A stretch of DNA of 64,000 nt from RGIG3102 sp964369915 (GTDB lineage Bacteria; Bacillota; Clostridia; Oscillospirales; Ruminococcaceae): NCBI GenBank assembly GCA_964369915.1, contig CAYJGG010000001.1, forward strand, positions 14,923 through 78,922. Direction: 5' to 3'. Positions 8,640 through 16,886 of this stretch are shown in pieces; position 1 is the first letter of the stretch; the number at the start of each line of letters is the position of its first letter. Below the pieces are notes generated by a model. It ran no database searches. It saw only the letters and a list, made by a program, of their open reading frames with translations, and was not told the DNA's origin. The position numbers and the translations under genes are program-made.

Positions 8640-8674
8640 TATACCTTGACAGGCGAGGTATATTGTTGTATTAT
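8640..8674 (+). promoter_or_regulatory. Promoter and putative PadR operator
   Basis: TTGACA (8646-8651), 17-base spacer, TATTAT (8669-8674). The inverted repeat TATACCT (8640-8646) / AGGTATA (8656-8662) brackets and overlaps the -35 box, so a repressor bound there would block polymerase; the PadR protein encoded directly downstream is the obvious candidate. Confidence 0.72.
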
Positions 8675-8704
8675 ATACTTAAGAAAGATAATGGAGGTGG
8701 TTAT

Positions 8705-9028
8705 ATGCTATTAATTTCAGATGTAATTCGCGGTTACACTGATTCAATAATTCTTTCACAGCTTTATAAAGCGGATAGTTATGGATACGAAATAAATCGA
8801 ATTATCCAAAAAGCTACTAATAATGAATTTGAACTAAAAGAGGCAACTTTATATACAGCTTTTCGCAGATTAGAAAGCTCTGGATGCATAATTTCTTATT
8901 GGGGTGATGAAACTACTGGTGCTAGAAGAAGATACTACACTATAACCGATGAAGGAAAAAGACTATATAAAGAAAACCTTGAAGACTGGAACCGAGCAAA
9001 AATTATGATTGATAACTTATTAAAATAA
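8705..9028 (+). CDS. PadR family transcriptional regulator
   Basis: A 107-residue winged-helix regulator. The core contains SYGYEINRIIQ, LKEATLYTAFRRLESSG and RRRYYTITDEGKRLY, the canonical PadR wing and recognition helix; the C-terminal helix is short, as in the PadR-s1/YqjI-like small group. A longer reading frame starts inside the -10 box, so the ATG at 8705 behind GGAGGTGG is the true start. It heads a three-gene unit with a DUF1700-like membrane protein and a DUF4097 protein, a common Firmicutes module thought to answer envelope stress. The ligand is unknown. Confidence 0.9.
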   Translation: MLLISDVIRGYTDSIILSQLYKADSYGYEINRIIQKATNNEFELKEATLYTAFRRLESSGCIISYWGDETTGARRRYYTITDEGKRLYKENLEDWNRAKIMIDNLLK

Positions 9029-9052
9029 AGGAAAGGTAGGGTGTTTAAGCCT

Positions 9053-9718
9053 ATGAATAAAAAGATAAAAAATTATATTGATGTGCTTTTTCAAGATATT
9101 CCAAAATCTAAAAAAGCATTAGAATTAAAAGAAGAAATGCTTTCTAATATGAATGAAAGATTTAATGATTACACTATGGAAGGAAAAAGCGAAAATCAAG
9201 CGTATAGCTTAGTTATATCAAATCTTGGAGATATTGATGAAATGCTAAAAGAAGTTATGCCAACCGAAGAATTTTCAAAAAAAGCAGACTTTTATAGAAC
9301 TCGCAATGCAAAATGGAAGGCTATTGCTATTATGCTGTATATCCTATCCCCTGCTGTTTTAATAGGCAGTGACGTTTTATTTTCAAGTGGTGAAATGGGA
9401 TTATTAGTGATGTTTTTGTTAATTGCTATCGCAACAGGGATTATGGTTTTTATTTCTTCTTCTACTCCTAGTGAATTTAAACTAAACGATGATAAAGATG
9501 ACTCAAATGAATATTCAATGATAAAAAATGTAGAAGACAGAAATGCTTTAAAATTATTTATGTCAATTTATTGGTCTGTTATTACTGTTACTTACTTTTT
9601 AGTTAGTTTTTCAACTATGAATTGGCATATCACTTGGCTAATCTGGGTTGTTGGGGGAATCATTGAAAGTATAATTAAATCTTCTTATGCTCTAATTAAA
9701 AACAAAAAGGAGGATTAA
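9053..9718 (+). CDS. DUF1700-like / permease-prefix membrane protein
   Basis: A 221-residue protein. The first 75 residues form a cytoplasmic helical domain (IKNYIDVLFQDIP, LKEEMLSNMNERFNDY, AYSLVISNLGDIDEML) as in the DUF1700 or permease-prefix families. Four membrane segments follow, in two pairs separated by a charged loop. A GTG at 9041 would add four residues, but the family begins with the KKIKNYI segment, so the ATG at 9053 is preferred; neither start has ideal spacing to AAAGGTAGGG. It sits between the PadR and DUF4097 genes. A role as signal transmitter between membrane state and regulator is inferred from the conserved association only. Confidence 0.8.
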   Translation: MNKKIKNYIDVLFQDIPKSKKALELKEEMLSNMNERFNDYTMEGKSENQAYSLVISNLGDIDEMLKEVMPTEEFSKKADFYRTRNAKWKAIAIMLYILSPAVLIGSDVLFSSGEMGLLVMFLLIAIATGIMVFISSSTPSEFKLNDDKDDSNEYSMIKNVEDRNALKLFMSIYWSVITVTYFLVSFSTMNWHITWLIWVVGGIIESIIKSSYALIKNKKED

Positions 9719-9720
9719 TT

Positions 9721-10551
9721 ATGAATGAACGAAAATATCTAATAACAAAATTAGTTTTATCAATTATAGCTCTTATAGTTGTTTTGAGTTTAATTGCTAT
9801 ATTTTTCTTTTCTAAAAATTCAAGGATAAATATTCCATTTATTAATGGCTTTATCTATTCTTCTAGTTTTAACGGTGAAGAAATTAATGTAAATGAAGAT
9901 TACTCAGTTAGCGATATTAATGAAATTTCAACTTCAACTGCTGGAATTGATTTAGAAATTAAAGAGCACGATAAAGATACTGTGATTTTTAATTTTTCTT
10001 CAAGTAATGCCACAATTCAATATAAACAAAGTGATAACACTTTATACATAGAAGAAATCGTTCCAAGATTTTTTAATTCTATATCTAGTGATGGAACATT
10101 AACAATTTATGTGCCAGAAAATTCTAGCTATGATTATGAACTAAACAATGTTTCTGGCGATGTTATTATCGAGGCTCGCTATATTAATGATATTGAAATA
10201 GACTCAGTAAGTGGAGATTTGAAAATGTATTCTACCGCAAACAGCCTTGATGTTAATAATGTTTCAGGCTTAGTCTATTCATACTCCCCTATTAATGATG
10301 TTGATATAAACACTGTTAGTGGAGATATTTATATAACAGCCGATAAAAACACTACTGACATAGAAGCTGACAGTGTTTCAGGTTCTTTAACTGTAAATAA
10401 AATCGAAAATCTTAATTTTTCAATTGAATTTGAAAGTCTTTCTGGCGATATACATTATACTGAAGATAATATAAGCATCATTTCATATGCTTCTGGTGAT
10501 ATAAATTTCAATTCTGTTAGCGGAGACTTAATATTTGATGTTTTTGAATAA
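9721..10551 (+). CDS. DUF4097 beta-repeat protein, membrane anchored
   Basis: A 276-residue protein with an N-terminal membrane anchor (residues 10-30) and an extracellular part made of regularly spaced VSGD-type turns: NNVSGDV, DSVSGDL, NNVSGLV, NTVSGDI, DSVSGSL, ESLSGDI, ASGDI and NSVSGDL at about 18-22 residue steps. This is the DUF4097 putative beta-solenoid. It starts 3 bases after the DUF1700-like gene. The function is unknown; in this PadR module it is usually described as a putative adhesin or envelope sensor. The terminator follows after about 50 bases. Confidence 0.85.
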   Translation: MNERKYLITKLVLSIIALIVVLSLIAIFFFSKNSRINIPFINGFIYSSSFNGEEINVNEDYSVSDINEISTSTAGIDLEIKEHDKDTVIFNFSSSNATIQYKQSDNTLYIEEIVPRFFNSISSDGTLTIYVPENSSYDYELNNVSGDVIIEARYINDIEIDSVSGDLKMYSTANSLDVNNVSGLVYSYSPINDVDINTVSGDIYITADKNTTDIEADSVSGSLTVNKIENLNFSIEFESLSGDIHYTEDNISIISYASGDINFNSVSGDLIFDVFE

Positions 10552-10603
10552 ACAATTATTACTTAGTTTTCGTTATTACAAATTAATATTAAAATTTCAA
10601 CAT

Positions 10604-10639
10604 AAAAAAATGGCTTTTTAAAAAAGCCATTTTTATTTT
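10604..10639. terminator. Bidirectional terminator, PadR module / M18 aminopeptidase
   Basis: AAAATGGCTTTTT and AAAAAGCCATTTT stem flanked by A- and T-runs between convergent genes, so it can end both transcripts. Confidence 0.87.
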
Positions 10640-10641
10640 TA

Positions 10642-12042
10642 TTAGCAATTATAGAATGCTTCAAAAGCCTTATAAGTTGCGTAGATATCTAACTTTGAAG
10701 ATAGTTCAAATGGTGCGTGCATTGATAGAATTGGCACACCAACATCGACAGTTTCAATGTTTTTATCAGCTACAAACTGTGCAACAGTACCGCCGCCGCC
10801 TTGATCAACTTTTCCAAGAAGGCCTATTTGCCAGTTAACACCTTTTTCATCAAATAAACTTGTAACTTTTGCAACTAATTCTGCACCTGCATCATTTGTG
10901 CCACCTTTACCGCCTGAACCAGTGTATTTTGTTACAACTACACCTTTATTCATATAGCAAGCATTTAATGGATCATGCACGTCTGGGAATGTTGGATCAT
11001 ATGCTGCATTTACGTCTGCTGATAAACAAGCTGAACGAGAAAGTACAGTTAACACATTAACATTTTGCATCTGAGCTAAGTATGTAATAAAGTGTTCTAA
11101 GAAATCACTTCTTAAACCAGTAACTCCTGCAGAGCCTGTTTCTTCTTTATCAGCAAAAATTGTTATTGTTGTATTTTCTTGATTTTTCACTTCAAATTCA
11201 GCCATTAAAGATGTGTATGCACAAACTCTATCGTCTTGACCGTATCCACCAACTAAACTTTTATCAAGACCTACATCTCTTGATTTTCCAGCTGGCACCA
11301 TTTGAAGTTCTGCTGAAATAAAATCTCTTTCAGTAATGCCATATTTATTATATAAAAGTTCTAAAGCAGCAAGCTTTACTGCATCTTTAATTTCTTCATC
11401 TGGGTATGGAATTGAAGCTATTAAAACGTTCATTTCTTCACCTTTTAAAACATCACGCATTTTTCTTTCTGCTTGATCTTTTGCAAGATGTGGAAGTAAA
11501 TCTGTGATAACAAAAACTGGATCTGTTTCATCTTCACCAATACTAATTTTAATAGTTTCGCCTTTTTTATTTATTACAACACCGTGTAAAGCTAAAGGAG
11601 TTGCAGCCCATTGATATCTTTTAACTCCACCATAGTAATGAGTTTTAAATAGGGCTAATTCATTTTTTTCATATAGTGGCATTGGTTTTAAATCAAGTCG
11701 TGGTGCATCTATATGACTTGCTATAATATGAACACCATTATCAACTGTTTTTGTTCCGATAGTTGATAATAAAATACTTCTACCACGATTATTCATATAA
11801 ACTTTATCGCCACTTTTATATTTTGCAGTTGGTGAAAACTCTATATATCCGTTTTCTTTTGCTCTTTTTTCAATTTCATCAACAGCTAATCTCTCAGTTT
11901 TGCTTATATCTAAAAATGTTTTATAGCCTTCAGAAAATTCTTGACTTTTTTCAATTAAAGATACGTCGATTTTTGCCATATGCTCAACTGAATAGGTTAA
12001 TTTGTTTTGTAATTCGTTTGCTTTTGAGATTGTTTTTTCCAT
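10642..12042 (-). CDS. M18 family aminopeptidase
   Basis: A 466-residue cytosolic zinc aminopeptidase removing N-terminal residues from peptides. Recognisable metal-site segments are IIASHIDAPRLDLKP (His and Asp), GYGQDDRVCAYT, FADKEETGSAGVTG (Glu pair) and VPILSMHAPFELSSK near the C-terminus, all diagnostic for M18 (aspartyl aminopeptidase/LAP4 group). The length is normal. GGAAAGGG lies upstream of the ATG. The lytic transglycosylase gene ends 24 bases before it on the same strand, so it may be the last gene of the Sua5-CoaE transcript. Confidence 0.93.
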   Translation of the reverse strand: MEKTISKANELQNKLTYSVEHMAKIDVSLIEKSQEFSEGYKTFLDISKTERLAVDEIEKRAKENGYIEFSPTAKYKSGDKVYMNNRGRSILLSTIGTKTVDNGVHIIASHIDAPRLDLKPMPLYEKNELALFKTHYYGGVKRYQWAATPLALHGVVINKKGETIKISIGEDETDPVFVITDLLPHLAKDQAERKMRDVLKGEEMNVLIASIPYPDEEIKDAVKLAALELLYNKYGITERDFISAELQMVPAGKSRDVGLDKSLVGGYGQDDRVCAYTSLMAEFEVKNQENTTITIFADKEETGSAGVTGLRSDFLEHFITYLAQMQNVNVLTVLSRSACLSADVNAAYDPTFPDVHDPLNACYMNKGVVVTKYTGSGGKGGTNDAGAELVAKVTSLFDEKGVNWQIGLLGKVDQGGGGTVAQFVADKNIETVDVGVPILSMHAPFELSSKLDIYATYKAFEAFYNC

Positions 12043-12066
12043 TTTTTCGCCCTTTCCTTTTTCCTA

Positions 12067-12645
12067 TTATTCATTTTTCATTGTATATAATTCTAAATAT
12101 GCATTATAAGCTTTATCAATCTTATAAACATAATTACTCATTTGTTCATACGGAAATTCTAAAAGAATATCCGATTCTTGCTTTTCTAATAATGCATCAA
12201 CTGTTCCCCATCCGCTATGATAAGCTGCTGCTGCAGTTGATATATCATTATTATATCTTTCCATATTTCTTGATATAAAATATGCTCCAAATCGAATTGA
12301 AGTTTCTGGATTAAATAAATCTTCAAAAACTAATTCTTCATATGGTGCATGTTTTAATTTTATCCATGCGAAAGTTTCGTTTGTTATTTGAGTGAGCCCT
12401 ATTGCATTTGCAGAAGAAACAGCATTAGGATCAAATCCACTTTCTGTTTTTATGTATGCATATAATAAATATTTATCTATACTAAATTCATCTGCATATT
12501 TTTCAACAAGCTCTGTGTATTCTAAAGGGTAAGTTAAATATTTTAATTCTTCATTATATTTTTTAATTGAGTTATAAGTTATAACTCCAACAAAAAACAC
12601 TATTATTAATAATAAATACCCTCTTAATTTTTTATACTTTTTAAT
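12067..12645 (-). CDS. Membrane-anchored lytic transglycosylase (SLT), probable AUU start
   Basis: Cleaves the glycan strands of peptidoglycan. The SLT domain (residues about 45-170) shows YIKTESGFDPNAVSSANAIGLTQI with the catalytic Glu, then AYHSGWGTV. The only canonical start (GTG at 12600) has no ribosome site and would cut into the membrane segment. Fifteen further codons are open upstream and encode KKYKKLRGYLLLII, the positively charged front and first half of a signal anchor. The frame then reaches a stop, leaving ATT at 12643-12645, nine bases behind AGGAG (12655-12659), as best start. That gives 192 residues. The site lies directly behind the stop of coaE, so translation may be coupled. 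Confidence 0.8.
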   Translation of the reverse strand: MKKYKKLRGYLLLIIVFFVGVITYNSIKKYNEELKYLTYPLEYTELVEKYADEFSIDKYLLYAYIKTESGFDPNAVSSANAIGLTQITNETFAWIKLKHAPYEELVFEDLFNPETSIRFGAYFISRNMERYNNDISTAAAAYHSGWGTVDALLEKQESDILLEFPYEQMSNYVYKIDKAYNAYLELYTMKNE

Positions 12646-12660
12646 ATTATATATCTCCTA

Positions 12661-13260
12661 TTACATTTTGGCAATAATTTTTTCTAAAACAGCTTGACTA
12701 TCTTTGATTAAATCGTCAACGCTTGTATTATTTTTTATTATATAATCGGCTTTTTTCAGCATAATTTCATAGCTAGTTTGATTTTTTATTCTATTTTCTG
12801 CCTTTTTAAAATCAATATTATCTCTTTTAGTAATTCTTTCTAATTGAATTTTATAATCAGAAAAAACTACTATAAATTCATCGCAGTATTTTTCAAAATC
12901 ATGGCCAATGATAACAGCCCCATCTACAAATACTATATTATTATTACAGCTTTGATATTCCCGAATTAAATCTAAAAGATTTTTAATAATAAAAGGATGA
13001 GTTATTTTTGTTAATTTATCAAGGCTTTCTTTATTTTCAAAAGCTCTTTTTGCAAGCACAGATTTTTCTAAAGAATTATTTTTAATAATATCTTTCCCAA
13101 ACTCTTTTGCTAATTCTTTTAAACATTCAGGATTCTTGTGAACTGATTTTGCAACTTCATCACAGTCAATAACTTTATATCCTTTTTCATTATAATAATT
13201 TGAAACTGTTGATTTGCCGCTTCCACTTTGCCCTGTTATTGCTATAACTCTATTTTTCAT
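12661..13260 (-). CDS. coaE: Dephospho-CoA kinase
   Basis: Last step of coenzyme A synthesis: phosphorylation of dephospho-CoA at the 3'-hydroxyl. Walker A GQSGSGKST is at residues 10-18, the DCDEVAKSVH segment follows, and lid-region basic residues appear in ERITKRD. At 199 residues it has the family's normal length. It overlaps the end of the upstream Sua5 gene by four bases (ATGA-type), and the transglycosylase ribosome site follows its stop codon at once, so the three genes are one transcript. Confidence 0.93.
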   Translation of the reverse strand: MKNRVIAITGQSGSGKSTVSNYYNEKGYKVIDCDEVAKSVHKNPECLKELAKEFGKDIIKNNSLEKSVLAKRAFENKESLDKLTKITHPFIIKNLLDLIREYQSCNNNIVFVDGAVIIGHDFEKYCDEFIVVFSDYKIQLERITKRDNIDFKKAENRIKNQTSYEIMLKKADYIIKNNTSVDDLIKDSQAVLEKIIAKM

Positions 13261-14264
13261 ATATTAATCACCCTAAATGCAGCTGCTCTTAATAATCTAT
13301 TATAAACAGCAAGACCTACACCTTCAAGATTTGGCATCATTGCAAAAACTTTTTCTGCCTTTATTTCATCTAATTTTCTTAAAGAAGAAAATAAATTTAA
13401 AGCTTGCTCATTTGAATTAAATTCACTGCCATAGCTAACAGCCTTAACTTTACATTCTTTTAAGTATTCATCAAAGCAAAGAATTGTTGCATTTTCTTTT
13501 ATAGCTAGATTATGCACATCTTTAAAACTTGCATTAACTATTGTTATATCAGCTTTTGGAGCATAATGTTTATGCTTTAATCCTGGAGATAAAACAGCTA
13601 TATTTTCGCTTATTTCTTCGTATATTCCATCTGAAAGTTTAACTTCTTTTTCTAAAACTTCTTCTATCTGCTTTTTGGTAACAAATCCTGGACGATAAAT
13701 AACTATATCATCAACTAAAGATATAACAGTTGATTCAACTCCTATTTTGCTACTTCCACCGTCTAAAATAAGAGGTAATCTGCCATTTAAGTCTTTGTAA
13801 ACATAATCGGCAGTAGTAGGACTTGGCCTACCACTTCTATTTGCAGAAGGTCCAGCTAAAGGAAGATTTGATTTTTTAATAATTTCTAGTGTTACAGGGT
13901 TGCTTGGCATTCTAACTCCAACAGTGTTAAGTCCTGCTGAAACTGCATTTGGTACTTCATCTTTTTTTTCTAAAATTATAGTTAACGCCCCTGGCCAAAA
14001 TGCTTCCATTAACTTTTTAGCATCACTGCTTATATTTTTAGCTACTCTATTTAGCATATCATAATCTGAAATATGCACAATTAAAGGATTATCCATTGGT
14101 CTATCTTTAACTTTAAAAATACCTTCGCTTGCCTTTTGGCTTAAAGCATTAGCAAATAAACCATACACTGTTTCTGTAGGAAGTGAAACAACCTGTGAAT
14201 CTAAAAGCAATTCACAGGCTAGTTTTATATTATTTTCACTAGGTTTTAAAACGAGAGTTTGCAC
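13257..14264 (-). CDS. Threonylcarbamoyl-AMP synthase (Sua5 type)
   Basis: Makes threonylcarbamoyl-AMP from threonine, bicarbonate and ATP for the t6A37 modification of ANN-decoding tRNAs. The YrdC domain (residues 1-205) contains LPTETVYGL, KVKDRPMDNPLIVHI and AGPSANRSGRPSPT; the additional C-terminal Sua5 domain brings the length to 335 residues, so it is TsaC2/Sua5 rather than short TsaC. The start is GTG, behind AAAGGA at 12 bases. The partners TsaE and TsaB are encoded at 55.8-57.0 kb in this window; TsaD is not in the window. Confidence 0.92.
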   Translation of the reverse strand: MQTLVLKPSENNIKLACELLLDSQVVSLPTETVYGLFANALSQKASEGIFKVKDRPMDNPLIVHISDYDMLNRVAKNISSDAKKLMEAFWPGALTIILEKKDEVPNAVSAGLNTVGVRMPSNPVTLEIIKKSNLPLAGPSANRSGRPSPTTADYVYKDLNGRLPLILDGGSSKIGVESTVISLVDDIVIYRPGFVTKKQIEEVLEKEVKLSDGIYEEISENIAVLSPGLKHKHYAPKADITIVNASFKDVHNLAIKENATILCFDEYLKECKVKAVSYGSEFNSNEQALNLFSSLRKLDEIKAEKVFAMMPNLEGVGLAVYNRLLRAAAFRVINI

Positions 14265-14430
14265 GATTATGAATATTCCTTTCTAAAAATATGAAAAATC
14301 ATTTTCACATCGATAAGTATTATCTTCAAGGTTTGCATTTTTATCACACACACTTTAAAAAGGCAGAATTTCGCTAATTGTCTATTGCAAAAAACGCAAA
14401 ACTCTTATTAAAAAAATTCATTTTCAAAAT

Positions 14431-15507
14431 TTAGCCTTCTGAGCTAAGTCTTAATTTTTCAGCTTGGTCTGCTGTGATTAAACTATTTATAACCTCTTCT
14501 AAATCACCATTTAAAACTTGTTCAAGGCGATATATAGTAAGTCCTATTCTATGATCGGTTAGCCTTCCTTGTGGATAGTTGTAAGTTCTAATTCTCTCAC
14601 TTCTATCGCCAGTGCCAACCTGACTTTTTCTATTTTCTGAATATTCTGCATCTTTTTTAGCTTTTTCTTCTTCATATAATCTTGAACGAAGAACTTTTAA
14701 AGCCTTATCTTTATTTTTATGCTGGCTTCTTTCGTCCTGACATTCAACAACTGTGCCTGTTGGAATATGAGTAATACGAATAGCAGATGAAGTTTTATTA
14801 ACGTGCTGTCCGCCGGCTCCTGAGGCTCTAAATGTATCGATTTTTAAATCAGCATTATTAATTTCTATTTCTACATCGTCAACTTCTAATAAAACAGCCA
14901 CTGTAACAGTTGAAGTGTGAATTCTGCCTTGAGTTTCAGTATCTGGAACTCTTTGAACTCTATGAACACCACTCTCGAATTTAAATTTTGAATAAGCGCC
15001 ATCCCCTTCTATCGAAAAGCTAACCTCTTTAAATCCGCCAAGCTCTGTTTCATTAACTGATAAAATCTCAGTTTTCCAGCCTTTAGAATCTGCATACATA
15101 TTATACATACGATATAAATTATAAGCAAATAATGCCGCTTCTTCTCCTCCTGCACCACCACGAATCTCAATAATAACACTTCTATCATCATCTTCATCTT
15201 TTGGAAGTAGTAAAATTTGAAGTTCATCTGTTGTTTTTTCGATTAATTCTTTGCTTTCATCGTATTGCAGTTGCACCATTTCTTTAAATTCAGCCTCTAG
15301 TCCGCCTTCGTCTAGCATCATTTTAGCTTCATCAAAATTTTCTTTTGCAGTTGTATATTCATCAAATTTCTCTATTAAAGGAGTTAAATTTTTATACTCC
15401 TTCATAAGATTTTTATATCTTGTATTATCATTAATTACAGTAGGATCCATTAATAATTGATTAATTTCTTCATACCTATTTTTAACTTCAACGAGTTTGT
15501 CTAACAT
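14431..15507 (-). CDS. prfA: Peptide chain release factor 1
   Basis: Terminates translation at UAA and UAG. The peptidyl-tRNA hydrolysis motif GGQ stands in SGAGGQHVNKTSSA, and the stop-codon recognition loop in RVPDTETQGRIHTST has the RF1-type PxT triplet (PDT). The 358-residue length is standard. It starts directly after the DUF951 gene with no spacer. The methyltransferase gene prmC, often next to prfA, is absent here. About 165 bases without a clear gene or strong terminator separate it from Sua5. Confidence 0.96.
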   Translation of the reverse strand: MLDKLVEVKNRYEEINQLLMDPTVINDNTRYKNLMKEYKNLTPLIEKFDEYTTAKENFDEAKMMLDEGGLEAEFKEMVQLQYDESKELIEKTTDELQILLLPKDEDDDRSVIIEIRGGAGGEEAALFAYNLYRMYNMYADSKGWKTEILSVNETELGGFKEVSFSIEGDGAYSKFKFESGVHRVQRVPDTETQGRIHTSTVTVAVLLEVDDVEIEINNADLKIDTFRASGAGGQHVNKTSSAIRITHIPTGTVVECQDERSQHKNKDKALKVLRSRLYEEEKAKKDAEYSENRKSQVGTGDRSERIRTYNYPQGRLTDHRIGLTIYRLEQVLNGDLEEVINSLITADQAEKLRLSSEG

Positions 15508-15699
15508 TTAATTTTCTCCACTTGATTCAATTATTTTTTTAATATTTTTTTCAATTTTTGCTCTTGGCAGCATAACTTCTCTATCGCATTTCATGCATTT
15601 AATTTTAAAATCCATACCAACTCTTAATATTTTAAAACTGTTATTGCCACAAGGATGAGGCTTTTTTACCTCTACAATATCACCAACATTAATTTGCAT
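15508..15699 (-). CDS. DUF951 domain protein
   Basis: A 63-residue protein of the DUF951 family common in Firmicutes: GDIVEVKKPHPCGNNSFKILRVGMDF followed by the pair KCMKCDREVMLPR. The PHPCG and CxxC cysteines probably bind zinc, and the compact beta-barrel look suggests RNA or ribosome contact, which is inference. GGGAG lies upstream of the ATG. It heads the transcript with prfA, immediately adjacent, and has its own promoter about 90 bases upstream. Confidence 0.88.
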   Translation of the reverse strand: MQINVGDIVEVKKPHPCGNNSFKILRVGMDFKIKCMKCDREVMLPRAKIEKNIKKIIESSGEN

Positions 15700-15789
15700 A
15701 TAATATCATACTCCCTATTTCCAGATTTCTAACGATAAAAAAATTTAATTTCCCTTGATTTTAAGCCTTTTTTTGACTTATCTCATAAT

Positions 15790-15818
15790 ATTATAACCGA
15801 TAATACTTAATTTGGCAA
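15790..15818 (-). promoter_or_regulatory. Promoter of the DUF951-prfA operon
   Basis: Reading leftward: TTGCCA (15813-15818), 17-base spacer, TATAAT (15790-15795). Confidence 0.7.
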
Positions 15819-15888
15819 ATATTCTTTTCACTTTTTGCATATATTTTTAAAAAGACACAGAAAGACACAGGAAAGGAATGAGTATTTT

Positions 15889-16797
15889 ATGGAGTATGTA
15901 GCGGAAATGAATTTTCCAATCACTCAAAATATTACAATCGATTTTTTAAAAACAGCAATGGAAAATAGCACAATTTTATCTGGTAAGGCTTTAGTATACG
16001 AAAAAGGAGTTGGCTTAAGATTAAGCCTTGGAGGATTTGAAGCAATAATTCCAACAAATGAAATTATTTTAAATTTTGGCACTGATGAAATAAAAGAAGC
16101 TGCCATTGTTACAAGAGTTAATAAAAACGTTTGTTTTATTGTTGATAGAATATCCCAAAATAAGGAAAACGAAATTGTTATATATCTATCAAGAAAAAAA
16201 GCTCAAGAAATTGCTTTTGCTGGATACATTCGTCATATTAAATGTGGGGATATTATTTCTTGCGTCATAACTCATATAGATAATTTTGGAGTTTTTTGCG
16301 ATATAGGAACGGGTATTAATGCCCTGCTGCCTATTGATTTTATTTCTGTTTCAAGGATTCAATCACCATACGATAGATTTTCTATCGGACAAAAAATCTA
16401 TAGCGTTGTAAAAAGTATTGATGAAAATAACAGAATAGTTTTAACTCATAAGGAATTACTCGGCACTTGGGAAGAAAATGCAGATATGTTTTTAGCTCAA
16501 ACAAAAACTTTAGGGATAGTTCGTAGTATTGAAGATTATGGAATATTTATAGAGCTTGCTCCTAATTTAGCTGGCCTTGCTGAAATTTGTGAGGGTGTTG
16601 AAGTTGGTGATGTTGTTAATGTGTATATTAAAAGCATATTAAAGGATAAAATGAAAATCAAACTTGTTATTATCAGTAAACTTAATAACTCTGATTTTGA
16701 TATTAAAATAAATTATTTTAAAACTAAAGGACATATTAATTATTGGAAATATTCTTCTAATAATTCAAATAAACTAATAGAAACATTTTTTACTTAA
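15889..16797 (+). CDS. S1 RNA-binding domain protein
   Basis: A 302-residue cytosolic protein with three S1/OB-fold-like units. The N-terminal unit is divergent (residues about 25-95). The second is clear (GDIISCVITHIDNFGVFCDIGTG, then ALLPIDFIS), and the third shows TLGIVRSIEDYGIFIELAPNLAGLAEI. It resembles the short S1-like proteins of Clostridia rather than full ribosomal protein S1, and probably binds mRNA or regulates translation. The ATG at 15889 is preferred over a TTG 54 bases upstream because AAAGGA lies 11 bases before it. An out-of-frame seven-codon ORF starts between that site and the ATG. Confidence 0.8.
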   Translation: MEYVAEMNFPITQNITIDFLKTAMENSTILSGKALVYEKGVGLRLSLGGFEAIIPTNEIILNFGTDEIKEAAIVTRVNKNVCFIVDRISQNKENEIVIYLSRKKAQEIAFAGYIRHIKCGDIISCVITHIDNFGVFCDIGTGINALLPIDFISVSRIQSPYDRFSIGQKIYSVVKSIDENNRIVLTHKELLGTWEENADMFLAQTKTLGIVRSIEDYGIFIELAPNLAGLAEICEGVEVGDVVNVYIKSILKDKMKIKLVIISKLNNSDFDIKINYFKTKGHINYWKYSSNNSNKLIETFFT

Positions 16798-16856
16798 AAT
16801 ATAATTAGATTTTAAAATTTTAAGTTTTTGTTTTAAAAAATATAAATTTTGCAAAT

Positions 16857-16886
16857 TAAAATAGAGCGAAAATTCGCTCTATTTTT
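16857..16886. terminator. Bidirectional terminator, S1 gene / response-regulator gene
   Basis: AAATAGAGCGAA / TTCGCTCTATTT stem followed by T residues, between convergent genes. Confidence 0.87.

Noticed and set aside
11763..12278. Plus-strand 171-codon open frame
   Set aside because: It runs antisense over the M18 aminopeptidase and transglycosylase genes, has no ribosome site, and its translation is Leu/Tyr/Phe-rich low-complexity sequence as expected from AT-rich antisense.
14265..14430. Repeat or mobile-element remnant between prfA and Sua5
   Set aside because: No terminal inverted repeats, target duplication or transposase fragment; only weak short hairpins near TTTTGCG/TTGCAA.
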